A stretch of 64,000 nucleotides of DNA from Nocardioides mangrovi (GTDB lineage: Bacteria; Actinomycetota; Actinomycetes; Propionibacteriales; Nocardioidaceae), in assembly GCF_020073815.1 (NCBI RefSeq), contig NZ_JAIQZJ010000008.1:124001-188000 (forward strand), given 5' to 3'. Position numbers and translations under genes: made by a program. Below, one piece after another: positions 12,188 to 19,552 of the stretch. The stretch's first letter is position 1, and every line of letters starts with the position of its first letter. The notes beneath the pieces were generated by a model that did no database searches, was not told the origin of the DNA, and saw nothing but the letters and a program-made list of their open reading frames with translations.

Positions 12188-13113
12188 ACGAGTCCGAGCT
12201 CGACCTCGAGGGCCAGGAGTACGCCGTCGCGACGGTCGTGTGGCGGCAGGCGCCGTCCTCCGGCCAGATCGGCTCGCGGGCGATCGTGACCGCCGACGGC
12301 CGGATCCACGGCTGGATCGGCGGTGCGTGCGCGGAGCCGACGGTCGTCCGCGAGGCCCAGCGGGTGATCCGGGAGGGCGAGCCACGGCTGCTCTACCTCG
12401 GGGCGAGCGACGAGCTCGTGCTGCCCGAGGGGATGACCGCGATCCCGATGTCGTGCCAGAGCGAGGGTGCCTTGCAGATCTACGTCGAGCCCGTCCACCC
12501 GCCCGTGCACCTCGTCGTCGTCGGCCGCTCGCCGATGGCGGCGCTGCTCGTCGAGCTGGCCCAGGCCCTCGGCTGGCGTGCGGAGCTGCTGGACGGCGAG
12601 GACTTCACCAGCGGAGACGTCGACGAGCGGTCGGTGGTCGTCGTGGCCACGCAGGGTCACGGGGACGAGGACGTGGTCCGGCACGCGGCCTCGGCGATGC
12701 CGGCGTTCGTCGGCCTGGTCGCCTCGCACAAGCGCGGCGAGGCGGTGCTCGGCTACCTCGCCGAGCGCGGCGTCCCCCAGCACCTGCTGGACCGGGTGCG
12801 GACCCCGGTCGGGATCGACCTCGGCAGCACCACCCACCAGGAGATCGCGGTCTCGATCCTGGCCGAGCTCGTCCGGGCCCGGGCCGCCGGCGACCTCGCC
12901 GTCGAGGCCGGCCCGGCGGCGCCCACCGGCCGATCGCTGCCGCTCGCCACGGTGGCCGAGGCGCTCGACCCGGTGTGCGGCATGACGGTCCCGGCCGACG
13001 CCGCCCACCACCCGCACGAGCACGACGGCGCGACGTACCACTTCTGCTGCGTGGGCTGCCGCGACGCCTTCGCCGCCGACCCCACCCGCTTCCTCGCCGG
13101 ATCGGAGCGCTGA
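12184..13113 (+). CDS. XdhC/CoxF-family cofactor maturation protein with C-terminal YHS metal-binding domain
   Basis: 309 residues. Residues ~10-85 are the XdhC/CoxI N-terminal region (APSSGQIGSRAIVTADG, GWIGGACAEP). Residues ~100-235 are a Rossmann-like XdhC C-terminal domain beginning HLVVVGRSPMAALL. Residues ~262-305 form a YHS/TRASH-type domain opening DPVCGM and continuing with several His and a HFCCVGC motif. XdhC proteins bind molybdenum cofactor and help sulfurate it. In Afipia (Oligotropha) carboxidovorans, CoxF acts in copper insertion into CO dehydrogenase. The added Cys/His-rich domain could hold copper for that step (inference). The gene is coupled to coxL by ATGA. Confidence 0.85.
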   Translation: MNESELDLEGQEYAVATVVWRQAPSSGQIGSRAIVTADGRIHGWIGGACAEPTVVREAQRVIREGEPRLLYLGASDELVLPEGMTAIPMSCQSEGALQIYVEPVHPPVHLVVVGRSPMAALLVELAQALGWRAELLDGEDFTSGDVDERSVVVVATQGHGDEDVVRHAASAMPAFVGLVASHKRGEAVLGYLAERGVPQHLLDRVRTPVGIDLGSTTHQEIAVSILAELVRARAAGDLAVEAGPAAPTGRSLPLATVAEALDPVCGMTVPADAAHHPHEHDGATYHFCCVGCRDAFAADPTRFLAGSER

Positions 13114-13117
13114 GGCC

Positions 13118-13699
13118 ATGCAGATCAGCAACGAGTTCGAGGTCGGCCAGCCCGTCGACAAGGTCTGGGAGTTCTTCGACGACATCCCCGGCGTGGCCGC
13201 CTGCCTGCCGGGCGCCGAGATGACCGAGGACCTGGGCGACGACACCTACGGCGGCACCGTCGGGGTGCGGATGGGCCCGGTGAAGCTGGAGTTCGCCGGC
13301 AAGGCCCGGATCCTCGAGCGCGACGACGCCGCCAAGCGGATGGTGATCGACGCCTCGGGCTCCGACCTCAAGGGCCGCGGCCAGGCGGCGATGACGGTGA
13401 CGGCGGCGCTCACGCCGGCCGGGTCCGGCACCCGGGTGCGCATGGAGCAGGACCTGCAGCTCTCCGGTGCCGCCGCGCAGTACGGCCGCGGCATGATCGC
13501 CGACGTCACGGCGGTGCTCATGAAGCAGTTCGCCGACAACGCCCAGCGGCGCATCGACGCCCTGGAGCGCGGCGAGTCGGTCGACGCGCTGACCGCGAAG
13601 CCCGCCAGCGGGCTCGCCATCGGCATGCAGGCCGCGCGGATGGCGCTGATGCGGGTCTTCCGGCGCTTCTTCCTGCCCTACCAACCCAACCCGAGCTGA
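13118..13699 (+). CDS. coxG: CoxG, SRPBCC-fold CO dehydrogenase membrane/quinone partner
   Basis: 193 residues. The N-terminal ~145 residues match the CoxG SRPBCC lipid-binding fold: FEVGQPVDKVWEFFDDIP, VAACLPGAEM, and the closing helix with DVTAVLMKQFADN. The C-terminal ~45 residues form a linker and an amphipathic or hydrophobic end (ARMALMRVFRRFF), which suits membrane association. CoxG recruits CO dehydrogenase to the membrane and is implicated in quinone handling. It starts 4 bp after the XdhC-YHS gene and is followed after 11 bp by a run of tiny membrane proteins. Confidence 0.92.
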   Translation: MQISNEFEVGQPVDKVWEFFDDIPGVAACLPGAEMTEDLGDDTYGGTVGVRMGPVKLEFAGKARILERDDAAKRMVIDASGSDLKGRGQAAMTVTAALTPAGSGTRVRMEQDLQLSGAAAQYGRGMIADVTAVLMKQFADNAQRRIDALERGESVDALTAKPASGLAIGMQAARMALMRVFRRFFLPYQPNPS

Positions 13700-13710
13700 G
13701 GAGGCACCCG

Positions 13711-13962
13711 ATGCTGTGGTGGATCGGCAACATCGTGCTGCTGGTGGTCGTCGTACCCGTGCTGGTGGCGCTGCTCAACCGGGTGCTCGCCGCGCTCGAG
13801 CGCATCCGGGCCGCCTCCGACGACATCCTCGCCGGCGGCGGCGCGCTGGCGGCGTCGTTGGAGGAGGTGCCCGACACCCTCGCCGAGACCGGTGCGACCG
13901 TCGAGGCCGTCTCGCAGGGTGCCGTCAGGTACGCCGGATCCGTCGCGAAGCTGCTCGGGTGA
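13711..13962 (+). CDS. Small single-span membrane protein 1 of 5 in the CO dehydrogenase locus
   Basis: 83 residues from ATG 13711 with a GAGGAGG site. An N-terminal span (WWIGNIVLLVVVVPVLVAL) is followed by a predicted amphipathic helix (LAALERIRAASDDIL) and an Ala/Glu-rich helical tail. No cysteine or histidine is present. The layout of one span and one or two amphipathic helices recalls DUF948-like proteins, though I cannot assign a family. It follows coxG directly and is the first of five genes of the same build, so a structural role at the membrane near CO dehydrogenase is the simplest inference. Confidence 0.75.
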   Translation: MLWWIGNIVLLVVVVPVLVALLNRVLAALERIRAASDDILAGGGALAASLEEVPDTLAETGATVEAVSQGAVRYAGSVAKLLG

Positions 13963-13972
13963 GGAGGTCGGG

Positions 13973-14200
13973 ATGCCTGTCGTCGCCTGGGTGACCGTGG
14001 TGCTCGCCACCCTCATCATCGCCGCCGCCGCGCTCGGCCTGATCCGCGTCATCGGCCACCTGCTGGCCGTCACGCGGACGCTCGACGGGGTCATCGCCGG
14101 GGTGGGCGTGGTCGCCGACCGCACCGCGACCGTGCCGGCCTCGGTCGATGCCGTCAACGGCTACCTGAAGCCGGTCCGCGACTTCTGCGAGGGGGTGTAG
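13973..14200 (+). CDS. Small single-span membrane protein 2 of 5 in the CO dehydrogenase locus
   Basis: 75 residues from ATG 13973, preceded by GAGGAGG that overlaps the end of the previous gene. The span covers residues ~5-26 (WVTVVLATLIIAAAALGLI). It is followed by a helix (VIGHLLAVTRTLDGVIAGV) and a short tail with a Pro and one Cys (RDFCEG). The pattern of span then heptad-like Leu/Ile spacing matches the neighbours, suggesting tandem duplication and divergence. Function is unknown. Confidence 0.72.
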   Translation: MPVVAWVTVVLATLIIAAAALGLIRVIGHLLAVTRTLDGVIAGVGVVADRTATVPASVDAVNGYLKPVRDFCEGV

Positions 14201-14202
14201 CG

Positions 14203-14457
14203 GTGGCCGCCATGATCGAGACCGGATGGGCGATCGGCTACACGGTCGGCATCGTCGTGGTGCTGGTGGTGGTCGCACTGGTGGTGCCGATCCTCGTGCT
14301 CGCGCACCGGATCGGCCGCCAGGCGGGCGCGATCGACGCCTCCCTGCAGCAGTCCGTGGTCAACACCGCCGGGCTGGCAGGCCTGTCGACCACGATCGAG
14401 AGTGCCGACACGATCGTCGCGGGCCTGCGCCGCGGCCGGAAGCGCCTGGGAGGCTGA
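14203..14457 (+). CDS. Small single-span membrane protein 3 of 5 in the CO dehydrogenase locus
   Basis: 84 residues from GTG 14203, 2 bp after the previous stop. A short hydrophilic start (AAMIETGWAIG) leads into the span YTVGIVVVLVVVALVVPILV. After it come HRIGRQAGAIDASLQQ, a Thr/Ala-rich helix and a basic end (RRGRKRLGG). The segment after the span lines up by eye with that of protein 4 (IGRQ/IGRR, Asn-Thr, TIES/RTAAG), pointing to common ancestry. Function is unknown. Confidence 0.72.
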   Translation: MAAMIETGWAIGYTVGIVVVLVVVALVVPILVLAHRIGRQAGAIDASLQQSVVNTAGLAGLSTTIESADTIVAGLRRGRKRLGG

Positions 14458-14458
14458 C

Positions 14459-14746
14459 GTGGTCCTCTACCTGACCGACACCCAGGAGAGCCTGTGGTGG
14501 GGAGCGGTCGTCGCTGGCTTCGTCGTGGTGCTCGCGGTGGCCGCGCTGCTCACGATCCTGGTGGTCGAGGTGCGCACCATCGGCCGCCGCGTCACCGGCG
14601 TCAAGGCGACCCTGCTGGCTGCCGAGCAGAACACGGACGACACGGCGCTCATCGCCCGGACCGCGGCCGGCGTCGACGCGGTGCTCGCGGAGGGCCTCGA
14701 GCACCACCTCTTCCTCGGCCGGGTCCTCGGAAAGGTGCGGATGTGA
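14459..14746 (+). CDS. Small single-span membrane protein 4 of 5 in the CO dehydrogenase locus
   Basis: 95 residues from GTG 14459, 1 bp after the previous stop. The N-terminus is hydrophilic (LYLTDTQESLWWG). The span is AVVAGFVVVLAVAALLTILV, followed by VRTIGRRVTGVKATLL and a helical tail ending in HHLFLGRVLGKVRM, which contains the only His pair in the set. The stop overlaps the next gene by ATGTGA. It most resembles protein 3. Function is unknown. Confidence 0.72.
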   Translation: MVLYLTDTQESLWWGAVVAGFVVVLAVAALLTILVVEVRTIGRRVTGVKATLLAAEQNTDDTALIARTAAGVDAVLAEGLEHHLFLGRVLGKVRM

Positions 14747-15108
14747 CCACCCTCGTCGTCTTCACCGTCGTCGACGTCCTGCTGCTCGTCGCCGGACTGG
14801 CGTTCTACCTCTACGTCGTGGGCACCCAGCTCACGAGGATCGCCGCCGACCTCGAGGAGTGCAGCGAGATCGTGCGGAGGATCCTGGCCAACGCCGAGCC
14901 GATCATGCCGGGTCTCGAGCAGATCAACCGGACCGGCGGTGTGGTCGCCGGCGCCCTGCCGCTGCTCTACGGGATGGCGGAGGGGATCGTCGCCGGGGCG
15001 ACCTACGCACCGGAGCCGGCCGGCACGCCGCGGCCGCCCGCGGCGCCCGCCTCCGGACGGCGTCGCTCCCGGCTCCACGAGACCGTCGGCTACGAGCCGG
15101 TCCCCTGA
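14743..15108 (+). CDS. Small single-span membrane protein 5 of 5 in the CO dehydrogenase locus
   Basis: 121 residues from GTG 14743. The N-terminal span (LVVFTVVDVLLLVAGLAFYL) is followed by a helix with LTRIAADLEECSEIVRRIL and a weaker hydrophobic stretch (VVAGALPLLYGMAEGIV). A disordered Pro/Ala/Arg-rich C-terminus ends YEPVP. It is the longest of the five and closes the plus-strand CO dehydrogenase operon. Its stop lies 1 bp from the end of the convergent minus-strand gene. Function is unknown; a membrane adaptor is possible. Confidence 0.72.
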   Translation: MTTLVVFTVVDVLLLVAGLAFYLYVVGTQLTRIAADLEECSEIVRRILANAEPIMPGLEQINRTGGVVAGALPLLYGMAEGIVAGATYAPEPAGTPRPPAAPASGRRRSRLHETVGYEPVP

Positions 15109-15109
15109 G

Positions 15110-15514
15110 TCAGCTCCCGTCGGGCCCGGGCAGCCCGGGCCGACCGATCCAGTGGTCCTCCCAGGCGTGCTCCCGGAGCTCGGTGTTGCACCCCGGGCGG
15201 TAGACCGCGAGCAGTTCGTCGACGATCTGCTGCCGGTGGCCGGGGAGGCCGCCGGGGACCTCGTAGCTCGCGACGTGGACGCCGTACTTCCCGCCGGCCC
15301 TGCGGATCCAGCACGGGGCGGCGGGGTGGCGGAAGGGGAAGCCGGCGGCCGACAGGTCGTCGGCGTGGCCCGCGTAGACGACCGCGAACCGCTCGAGCTC
15401 GGGGTCGGGCCGGTAGAGCACGACGTAGACCCCCGCGGTCGCCGGCGGGGTCCATCCGGCGAGCACCCGAGGTCCGTCGAAGGGGTAGCCGGCGAGCGAG
15501 CCGAGCCGGATCAC
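15110..15514 (-). CDS. GIY-YIG-like small protein at the end of the coxDE operon
   Basis: 134 residues from GTG 15514, overlapping the end of coxE. The sequence TAGVYVVLYRPD followed by VVYAGHADDL resembles the two signature strands of the GIY-YIG nuclease fold, and a conserved-type Asn (GCNTEL) lies late. The usual catalytic Arg and Glu are not obvious, so nuclease activity is uncertain. It is last in a minus-strand operon with coxE, coxD and a small gene. Why such a protein sits here is unclear. Confidence 0.6.
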   Translation of the reverse strand: MIRLGSLAGYPFDGPRVLAGWTPPATAGVYVVLYRPDPELERFAVVYAGHADDLSAAGFPFRHPAAPCWIRRAGGKYGVHVASYEVPGGLPGHRQQIVDELLAVYRPGCNTELREHAWEDHWIGRPGLPGPDGS

Positions 15515-16650
15515 CGCAGCGCCACCAGCCGGCCGGCCAGGTCCTCGAGGCCGGCGAGGTCACGCGCCGAGACCGTCTCGTCGACGTACGGCGCCGCCAC
15601 GGCCATGCCGAGCGACGTCCCGCCGGAGCCGGCGTGGGGGTCGAGCCACACGATCCGGTGCGAGAGGCGGGCCAGGCGCTCCATCGCGGTCTCGAGCAGC
15701 GCCGGGTCGCCGCGGTCGAGGCCGTCGGAGCAGATCACCACGACCGCCCCGCGGGCCAACCCGCGTCGGCCCCAGGTGCGCACGAACTCGTCGAGGGACG
15801 CCCCGATGCGGGTCCCGCCCTCCCAGTCGACGACGGCCTCGGCCGCGCGGGCCAGCGCGTCGTCGGGCCGGCGGTGCTCGAGCGCCCGGGTGATGCGGGT
15901 CAGCCGGGTGCCGAAGCAGAAGACCTCCACGCGGCGCGTCGCCCGGGAGGTGACGTGCGCCCACTGGAGCAGGGCGCGCGAGTAGTCGGCCATCGACCCG
16001 GACACGTCGAGCACCAGCACGAGCGGTCGCTGCCGCAGCCGCCGCTCGCGCCGGTGCAGGGTCACCGGGTCCCCGTGGGTGCGCAGCGCGGCGCGGACGG
16101 TGCGGCGCAGGTCGAGCCTCCGGCCGGTGTCGGCAGGCGTCGTACGCCGGGTCCGGCGGCGCGGTGGGGTGAGCCGCACCGTGCGCAGGATCCGGCGCAG
16201 CGCGGCCAGCTCGTCCGGGCTGCACTCGGCGAAGGACTTCGTGCGCAGCGTGGCCACCGTCGAGCCGACCAGACCCATCGGTGCCTCCTCCTGCTCGCGC
16301 TCCTCGTCGGTCTGCTCGGGCTCGGGCAGCTGGAGCTCGGCCCACGCCTCGACCGGGTCGGGTCGGTTGAAGGGGCGGGACTCGTCGGGTGGGCCGGGGA
16401 CGCCCAGGAACCACTCCCGGAAGATCCGGTGGTAGGTCGGCAGCTGGTCGCGTCGGGTGACCAGCGTGGTGCGGCCGGCCCAGTAGAGGTCGAGCAGGTC
16501 GGTCGGGTCGAGAGGCTCCATCGCCGCGCAGTAGGTGAGCACGTCCCCGGTGCCGACCGGGACGCCGGCGTCGCGCAGGGCCCATCCGAAGCCGACCAGC
16601 GTCTCGAGGAACGGGTCGACCGGAGCGGGACCCGCCGCCCGGTCGGTCAT
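15511..16650 (-). CDS. coxE: CoxE-like VWA-domain protein for CO dehydrogenase maturation
   Basis: 379 residues from ATG 16650, overlapping coxD by ATGA. The N-terminal half is helical and charged, with an acidic patch rich in Glu around residues 110-122 and an Arg-rich stretch around 163-185. The C-terminal half is a von Willebrand A domain starting PLVLVLDVSGSM, with the MIDAS DxSxS at D215/S217/S219 and a later CSDG. In A. carboxidovorans CoxE acts with CoxF in inserting copper into the Mo-Cu site, and partners with the CoxD ATPase. Length and motifs are normal. Confidence 0.92.
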   Translation of the reverse strand: MTDRAAGPAPVDPFLETLVGFGWALRDAGVPVGTGDVLTYCAAMEPLDPTDLLDLYWAGRTTLVTRRDQLPTYHRIFREWFLGVPGPPDESRPFNRPDPVEAWAELQLPEPEQTDEEREQEEAPMGLVGSTVATLRTKSFAECSPDELAALRRILRTVRLTPPRRRTRRTTPADTGRRLDLRRTVRAALRTHGDPVTLHRRERRLRQRPLVLVLDVSGSMADYSRALLQWAHVTSRATRRVEVFCFGTRLTRITRALEHRRPDDALARAAEAVVDWEGGTRIGASLDEFVRTWGRRGLARGAVVVICSDGLDRGDPALLETAMERLARLSHRIVWLDPHAGSGGTSLGMAVAAPYVDETVSARDLAGLEDLAGRLVALR

Positions 16651-17519
16651 CGGGTCAGCTCGTGCACCCGGTCGCGGACCACCTCGAGGTCGTCGCGGTC
16701 CTTCACGACGGCACCCAGGGTGTCGGCCACGGCCTCGGGGTCGAGGTCGTCGGTGGCGCCGAGGACCACGAGCGTGCGGACCCAGTCGATGGTCTCGGCG
16801 ACCCCGGGCGGCTTCGCCAGGTCGAGCTCGCGCAACCGGTGGACCGCGGCGACCACGGCGCCGGCCAGGGCGGCGGAGACCCCGGGCTCGCGGACGGTCA
16901 CGATCTCGACCTCGCGCTCGAGGGTGGGGTAGTCGACCCAGTGGTAGAGGCACCGCCGCTTGAGGGCGTCGTGCAGCTCGCGGGTGCGGTTGGAGGTGAG
17001 CACCACCAGCGGCGGCCGCTCGGCCGCGATCGTCCCGATCTCGGGGATGGTGATCGCGAAGTCGGAGAGGAGCTCGAGCAGGAAGGCCTCGAACTCGTCG
17101 TCGGCGCGGTCGATCTCGTCCACCAGGAGCACCGCGCCGTCACCGGCACGGACCGCGTCGAGCAGCGGGCGCTCGAGCAGGAACTGCGGTCCGAAGAGCG
17201 CGTCGACCGCACCGTCCTCGGCGCGGGCGCTCTCCGACAGCGCGCGGATCTGCAGCAGCTGCCGCGCGTAGTCCCACTCGTAGAGCGCCTGGTGGGTGTC
17301 GATGCCCTCGTAGCACTGGAGCCGGATCAGGCGCCGGCCGAGCACCGAGGCGAGCGTCCGGGCGATCTCGGTCTTGCCGACCCCGACCTCGCCCTCGAGC
17401 AGCAGCGGCCGGTCGAGGGCGAGCGCGAGGTAGGCCGCGGTGGCGAGTCCGCGGTCGGCGAGGTAGCCGCCACCGCGGAGGGTCTCGGTCAGCGCGGCGG
17501 GGCTCTCGGGGCGGGTCAT
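16647..17519 (-). CDS. coxD: CoxD, MoxR-type AAA+ ATPase for CO dehydrogenase maturation
   Basis: 290 residues from ATG 17519. Walker A GEVGVGKTE begins at residue 43, Walker B is LLVDEIDRADDE near residue 127, and sensor 1 is VVLTSNRTRE near 167; a MoxR-type lid domain follows. CoxD is an ATP-dependent chaperone that sulfurates the Mo cofactor of CO dehydrogenase; MoxR ATPases commonly pair with VWA proteins, as here with coxE. It overlaps both neighbours, which indicates one operon. Confidence 0.93.
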   Translation of the reverse strand: MTRPESPAALTETLRGGGYLADRGLATAAYLALALDRPLLLEGEVGVGKTEIARTLASVLGRRLIRLQCYEGIDTHQALYEWDYARQLLQIRALSESARAEDGAVDALFGPQFLLERPLLDAVRAGDGAVLLVDEIDRADDEFEAFLLELLSDFAITIPEIGTIAAERPPLVVLTSNRTRELHDALKRRCLYHWVDYPTLEREVEIVTVREPGVSAALAGAVVAAVHRLRELDLAKPPGVAETIDWVRTLVVLGATDDLDPEAVADTLGAVVKDRDDLEVVRDRVHELTR

Positions 17520-17767
17520 TCCCGGTCGCGGCCGAGCACGAGGTCGCGGATCGACTCGCCGGTGCCGTCGTACTTGCCCTCCCGCTGGAGCAGGTCGCGC
17601 CAGGCGGCGCCCAGGTCCTCGCGACTGCCCTCGAACATGGCGTCGAAGGTCACGCCGCGCATCCGCTTGCAGACCTTGGGCGGAGCCGCCTGCTCGAGCT
17701 CGGCCACGGCTTCCGTGGCGTCGCTCGACTCCCACAGCTCCCGGACGACCTCCTGCCGCTCCTCCAT
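17516..17767 (-). CDS. Small charged protein of unknown function, first gene of the coxDE operon
   Basis: 83 residues from ATG 17767, with its stop overlapping the coxD ATG. It is highly charged and helical (EERQEVVRELWE, AVAELEQA), with one Cys in a basic stretch (KVCKRMRG) and a conserved-looking middle (FDAMFEGSREDLGAAW). There is no membrane segment. Its position as leader of coxD-coxE suggests an accessory or regulatory partner of the ATPase, but I do not recognise a family. Confidence 0.6.
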   Translation of the reverse strand: MEERQEVVRELWESSDATEAVAELEQAAPPKVCKRMRGVTFDAMFEGSREDLGAAWRDLLQREGKYDGTGESIRDLVLGRDRE

Positions 17768-17868
17768 GTCCCCCACTGTAGGTCGCCCGCGGACGGTCCG
17801 GCAGACCTGATTAAGCGAAGGCTGAGGTGCCCGTTGACGCGACTCGGTCGGGTCCCGAGGGTGAGCGC

Positions 17869-18174
17869 ATGGGAGGCACCGGCGACGTGGTCGCGGTCGG
17901 GCTGGCCCTCGCCCTCGGGGTGGCCACGGTCCACTGCCTGGCGCGCTGCGTGGTGCCGCGCTGGCGCTCCGAGCACGGAGGCGCGGTCGACGCCTGGCAC
18001 GTCCTGATGGGCGTCGCCATGATCGCGATGCTGCTGGCGCCGGTCGGCTCCGGTGCCGCGACGGTGCAGGCGATGGTCTTCGGGATCGGGGCGCTGTGGT
18101 GCGCCTGTCACCTGGTGGCGTCGCGTCGCGTCGCGCGTCCGCGCACGCGCGGCTCGGCGCGGCCTGCCTGGTGA
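17869..18174 (+). CDS. DUF5134-like membrane protein, N-terminal part
   Basis: 101 residues from ATG 17869 (in-frame GTG at 17827 is an alternative). It has three hydrophobic segments: VVAVGLALALGVATVHCLA, a middle span starting WHVLMGVAMIAMLL, and a third starting QAMVFGIGALWCACHLVA. The DAWHVLMGVAMIAM pattern is typical of DUF5134 proteins, which normally continue with further Met/His-rich spans. Those occur in the next gene in another frame. The stop overlaps a GTG at 18171, so this is either one gene split by a frameshift or a coupled pair. It is divergent from the coxDE operon. Confidence 0.65.
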   Translation: MGGTGDVVAVGLALALGVATVHCLARCVVPRWRSEHGGAVDAWHVLMGVAMIAMLLAPVGSGAATVQAMVFGIGALWCACHLVASRRVARPRTRGSARPAW

Positions 18175-18509
18175 TGACGGCGATGCTGATGCCGGCCGTC
18201 GTGGTCGCCCCCGCGTCGGCGGCCGAGGTCGAGGCGGAGTGGATGAGCGGCCACGCCGGTATGGCCGGCATGGCGGGCATGTCCGACAAGAGCATGGGCG
18301 CGCCTTCCGGGCACGCCGGCCACGGGGCGATGGCGATGCCGCCGACCTGGCTCGCGGTCGCGATGCTGGCGGTCCTCGTCGTGCTCGTCGTGGCCGCGAT
18401 CGCGGCCGCGGTCCGCCCGGCCCACCGTCCGACGGCGGTCCGGTGGGGTGTCGCCGGCGAGCTCGTGATGGCCGGCGCGATGGCCTACATGGCCGCGATG
18501 GCCGCCTGA
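18171..18509 (+). CDS. DUF5134-like membrane protein, C-terminal part with Met/His-rich loop
   Basis: 112 residues if started at GTG 18171, which overlaps the preceding stop (GTGA); ATG 18174 is also possible. The same frame is open upstream to 18096 inside the neighbour. A hydrophobic start (MTAMLMPAVVVAPASA) could serve as a signal or span. A loop rich in Met, His and Gly (HAGMAGMAGM and GHAGHGAMAM) resembles copper-binding Met motifs, and two more spans follow. In DUF5134 proteins these parts are normally joined to the upstream part. The stop abuts the convergent LacI gene with no gap. Confidence 0.6.
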   Translation: MMTAMLMPAVVVAPASAAEVEAEWMSGHAGMAGMAGMSDKSMGAPSGHAGHGAMAMPPTWLAVAMLAVLVVLVVAAIAAAVRPAHRPTAVRWGVAGELVMAGAMAYMAAMAA

Positions 18510-19520
18510 TCAGGCAGGGGGCGGAGCGGTGCTCTCGCGCACCACGATCGAGGTCGGGAGCAGGACCGGGTCGGGCGTGGTGCCGCCGATGACGTCGGCG
18601 ATCGCGGCCACGGCCGCGCGGCCCTTCTCGCCGACCTCCTGGTGGATCGTGGTCAGCGCCGGCTGGCTGGCGGCGGCGAGGACGCTGTCGTCGAAACCCA
18701 CGACCGACACGTCGCCGGGGACCTGGAGGCCGAGCGACTGGGCGGCCCGGATCGTCGCGATCGCGAACGCGTCGGAGAAGCAGAGCACGCCGGTCGGGCG
18801 GTCGGGCGCGGACAGCAGCCCGTGGGCGACGTCGTACGCCGCTGTGCGGGGGGAGTAGGGCGTGGTGACGACGGTCGGCTCGATCCCGGCGGGGTCGAGG
18901 GCGTCGCGCCAGCCGAGCATCCGCTCGCGGGCGGGGTAGTTGGGCTCGTCGGGGTCGACCTCGAGGGTGACGACGCCGATGCGGCGGTGGCCGAGGCCGA
19001 CGAGGTGCTCGGCGGCGAGCCGGGCGCCGCCCCGGTCGTCGACGTTGACGGAGGCGGTGCCCGCCTCGACGTTGTGGTCGACCACGACGACCGGGATGCT
19101 GCGGCGTCGCAGCCAGTCGATGTCGGGCGCCGTCGGGTCGCAGATGTAGACGAGGGCTCCGTCGACCGCGACGTCGCGGGCCGGGACGAACCGCTCGTCC
19201 TCGGAGGAGGGCAGCAGGGTGAGTGCCATCCCGCGGGAGGACAGCTCGTCGGAGACCGCGGCCAGGAACGCGGCCGAGACGGCGTCCTCGAACGCCTCGC
19301 TGAGGCTGCCGTTGATGAGCAGCCCGACCGACCCGGTCCGGCCGCGGGCCAGGGCCCGGGCGGCCGGGTCGGGTCCGGCGTACCCGAGCTCGGCGGCCGC
19401 GGCCAGGATCCGCGCGCGGAGGTCGGCGGAGAGCTGGTCGGGGCGCGAGAACGCGTTGGACACCGTCATCCGGCTCACGCCGACGCGGTCTGCGACGGAC
19501 TGGAGGGTCACCTTGGCCAT
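18510..19520 (-). CDS. LacI-family transcriptional regulator
   Basis: 336 residues from ATG 19520 (MAKVTLQSVADRVGVSRMTVSNAF). The N-terminal LacI helix-turn-helix and hinge (LGYAGPDPAARALARG) are followed by a periplasmic-binding-protein fold, with VGLLING, YICDPTAPDI, VNVDDRGGARLAAEHLVGLGHRRIG and GVLCFSDAFAIA as usual. It probably senses a sugar. The secreted alpha-amylase on the same strand upstream is a plausible but unproven target. Confidence 0.92.
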   Translation of the reverse strand: MAKVTLQSVADRVGVSRMTVSNAFSRPDQLSADLRARILAAAAELGYAGPDPAARALARGRTGSVGLLINGSLSEAFEDAVSAAFLAAVSDELSSRGMALTLLPSSEDERFVPARDVAVDGALVYICDPTAPDIDWLRRRSIPVVVVDHNVEAGTASVNVDDRGGARLAAEHLVGLGHRRIGVVTLEVDPDEPNYPARERMLGWRDALDPAGIEPTVVTTPYSPRTAAYDVAHGLLSAPDRPTGVLCFSDAFAIATIRAAQSLGLQVPGDVSVVGFDDSVLAAASQPALTTIHQEVGEKGRAAVAAIADVIGGTTPDPVLLPTSIVVRESTAPPPA

Positions 19521-19552
19521 GGGAGACCCAGTATCGCCGGTCGGGCCCAGGA

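Noticed and set aside
9722..12385. 887-codon antisense frame opposite coxL
   Set aside because: Low-complexity Val/Asp/His/Arg composition typical of a codon-position shadow; coxL on the other strand is complete.
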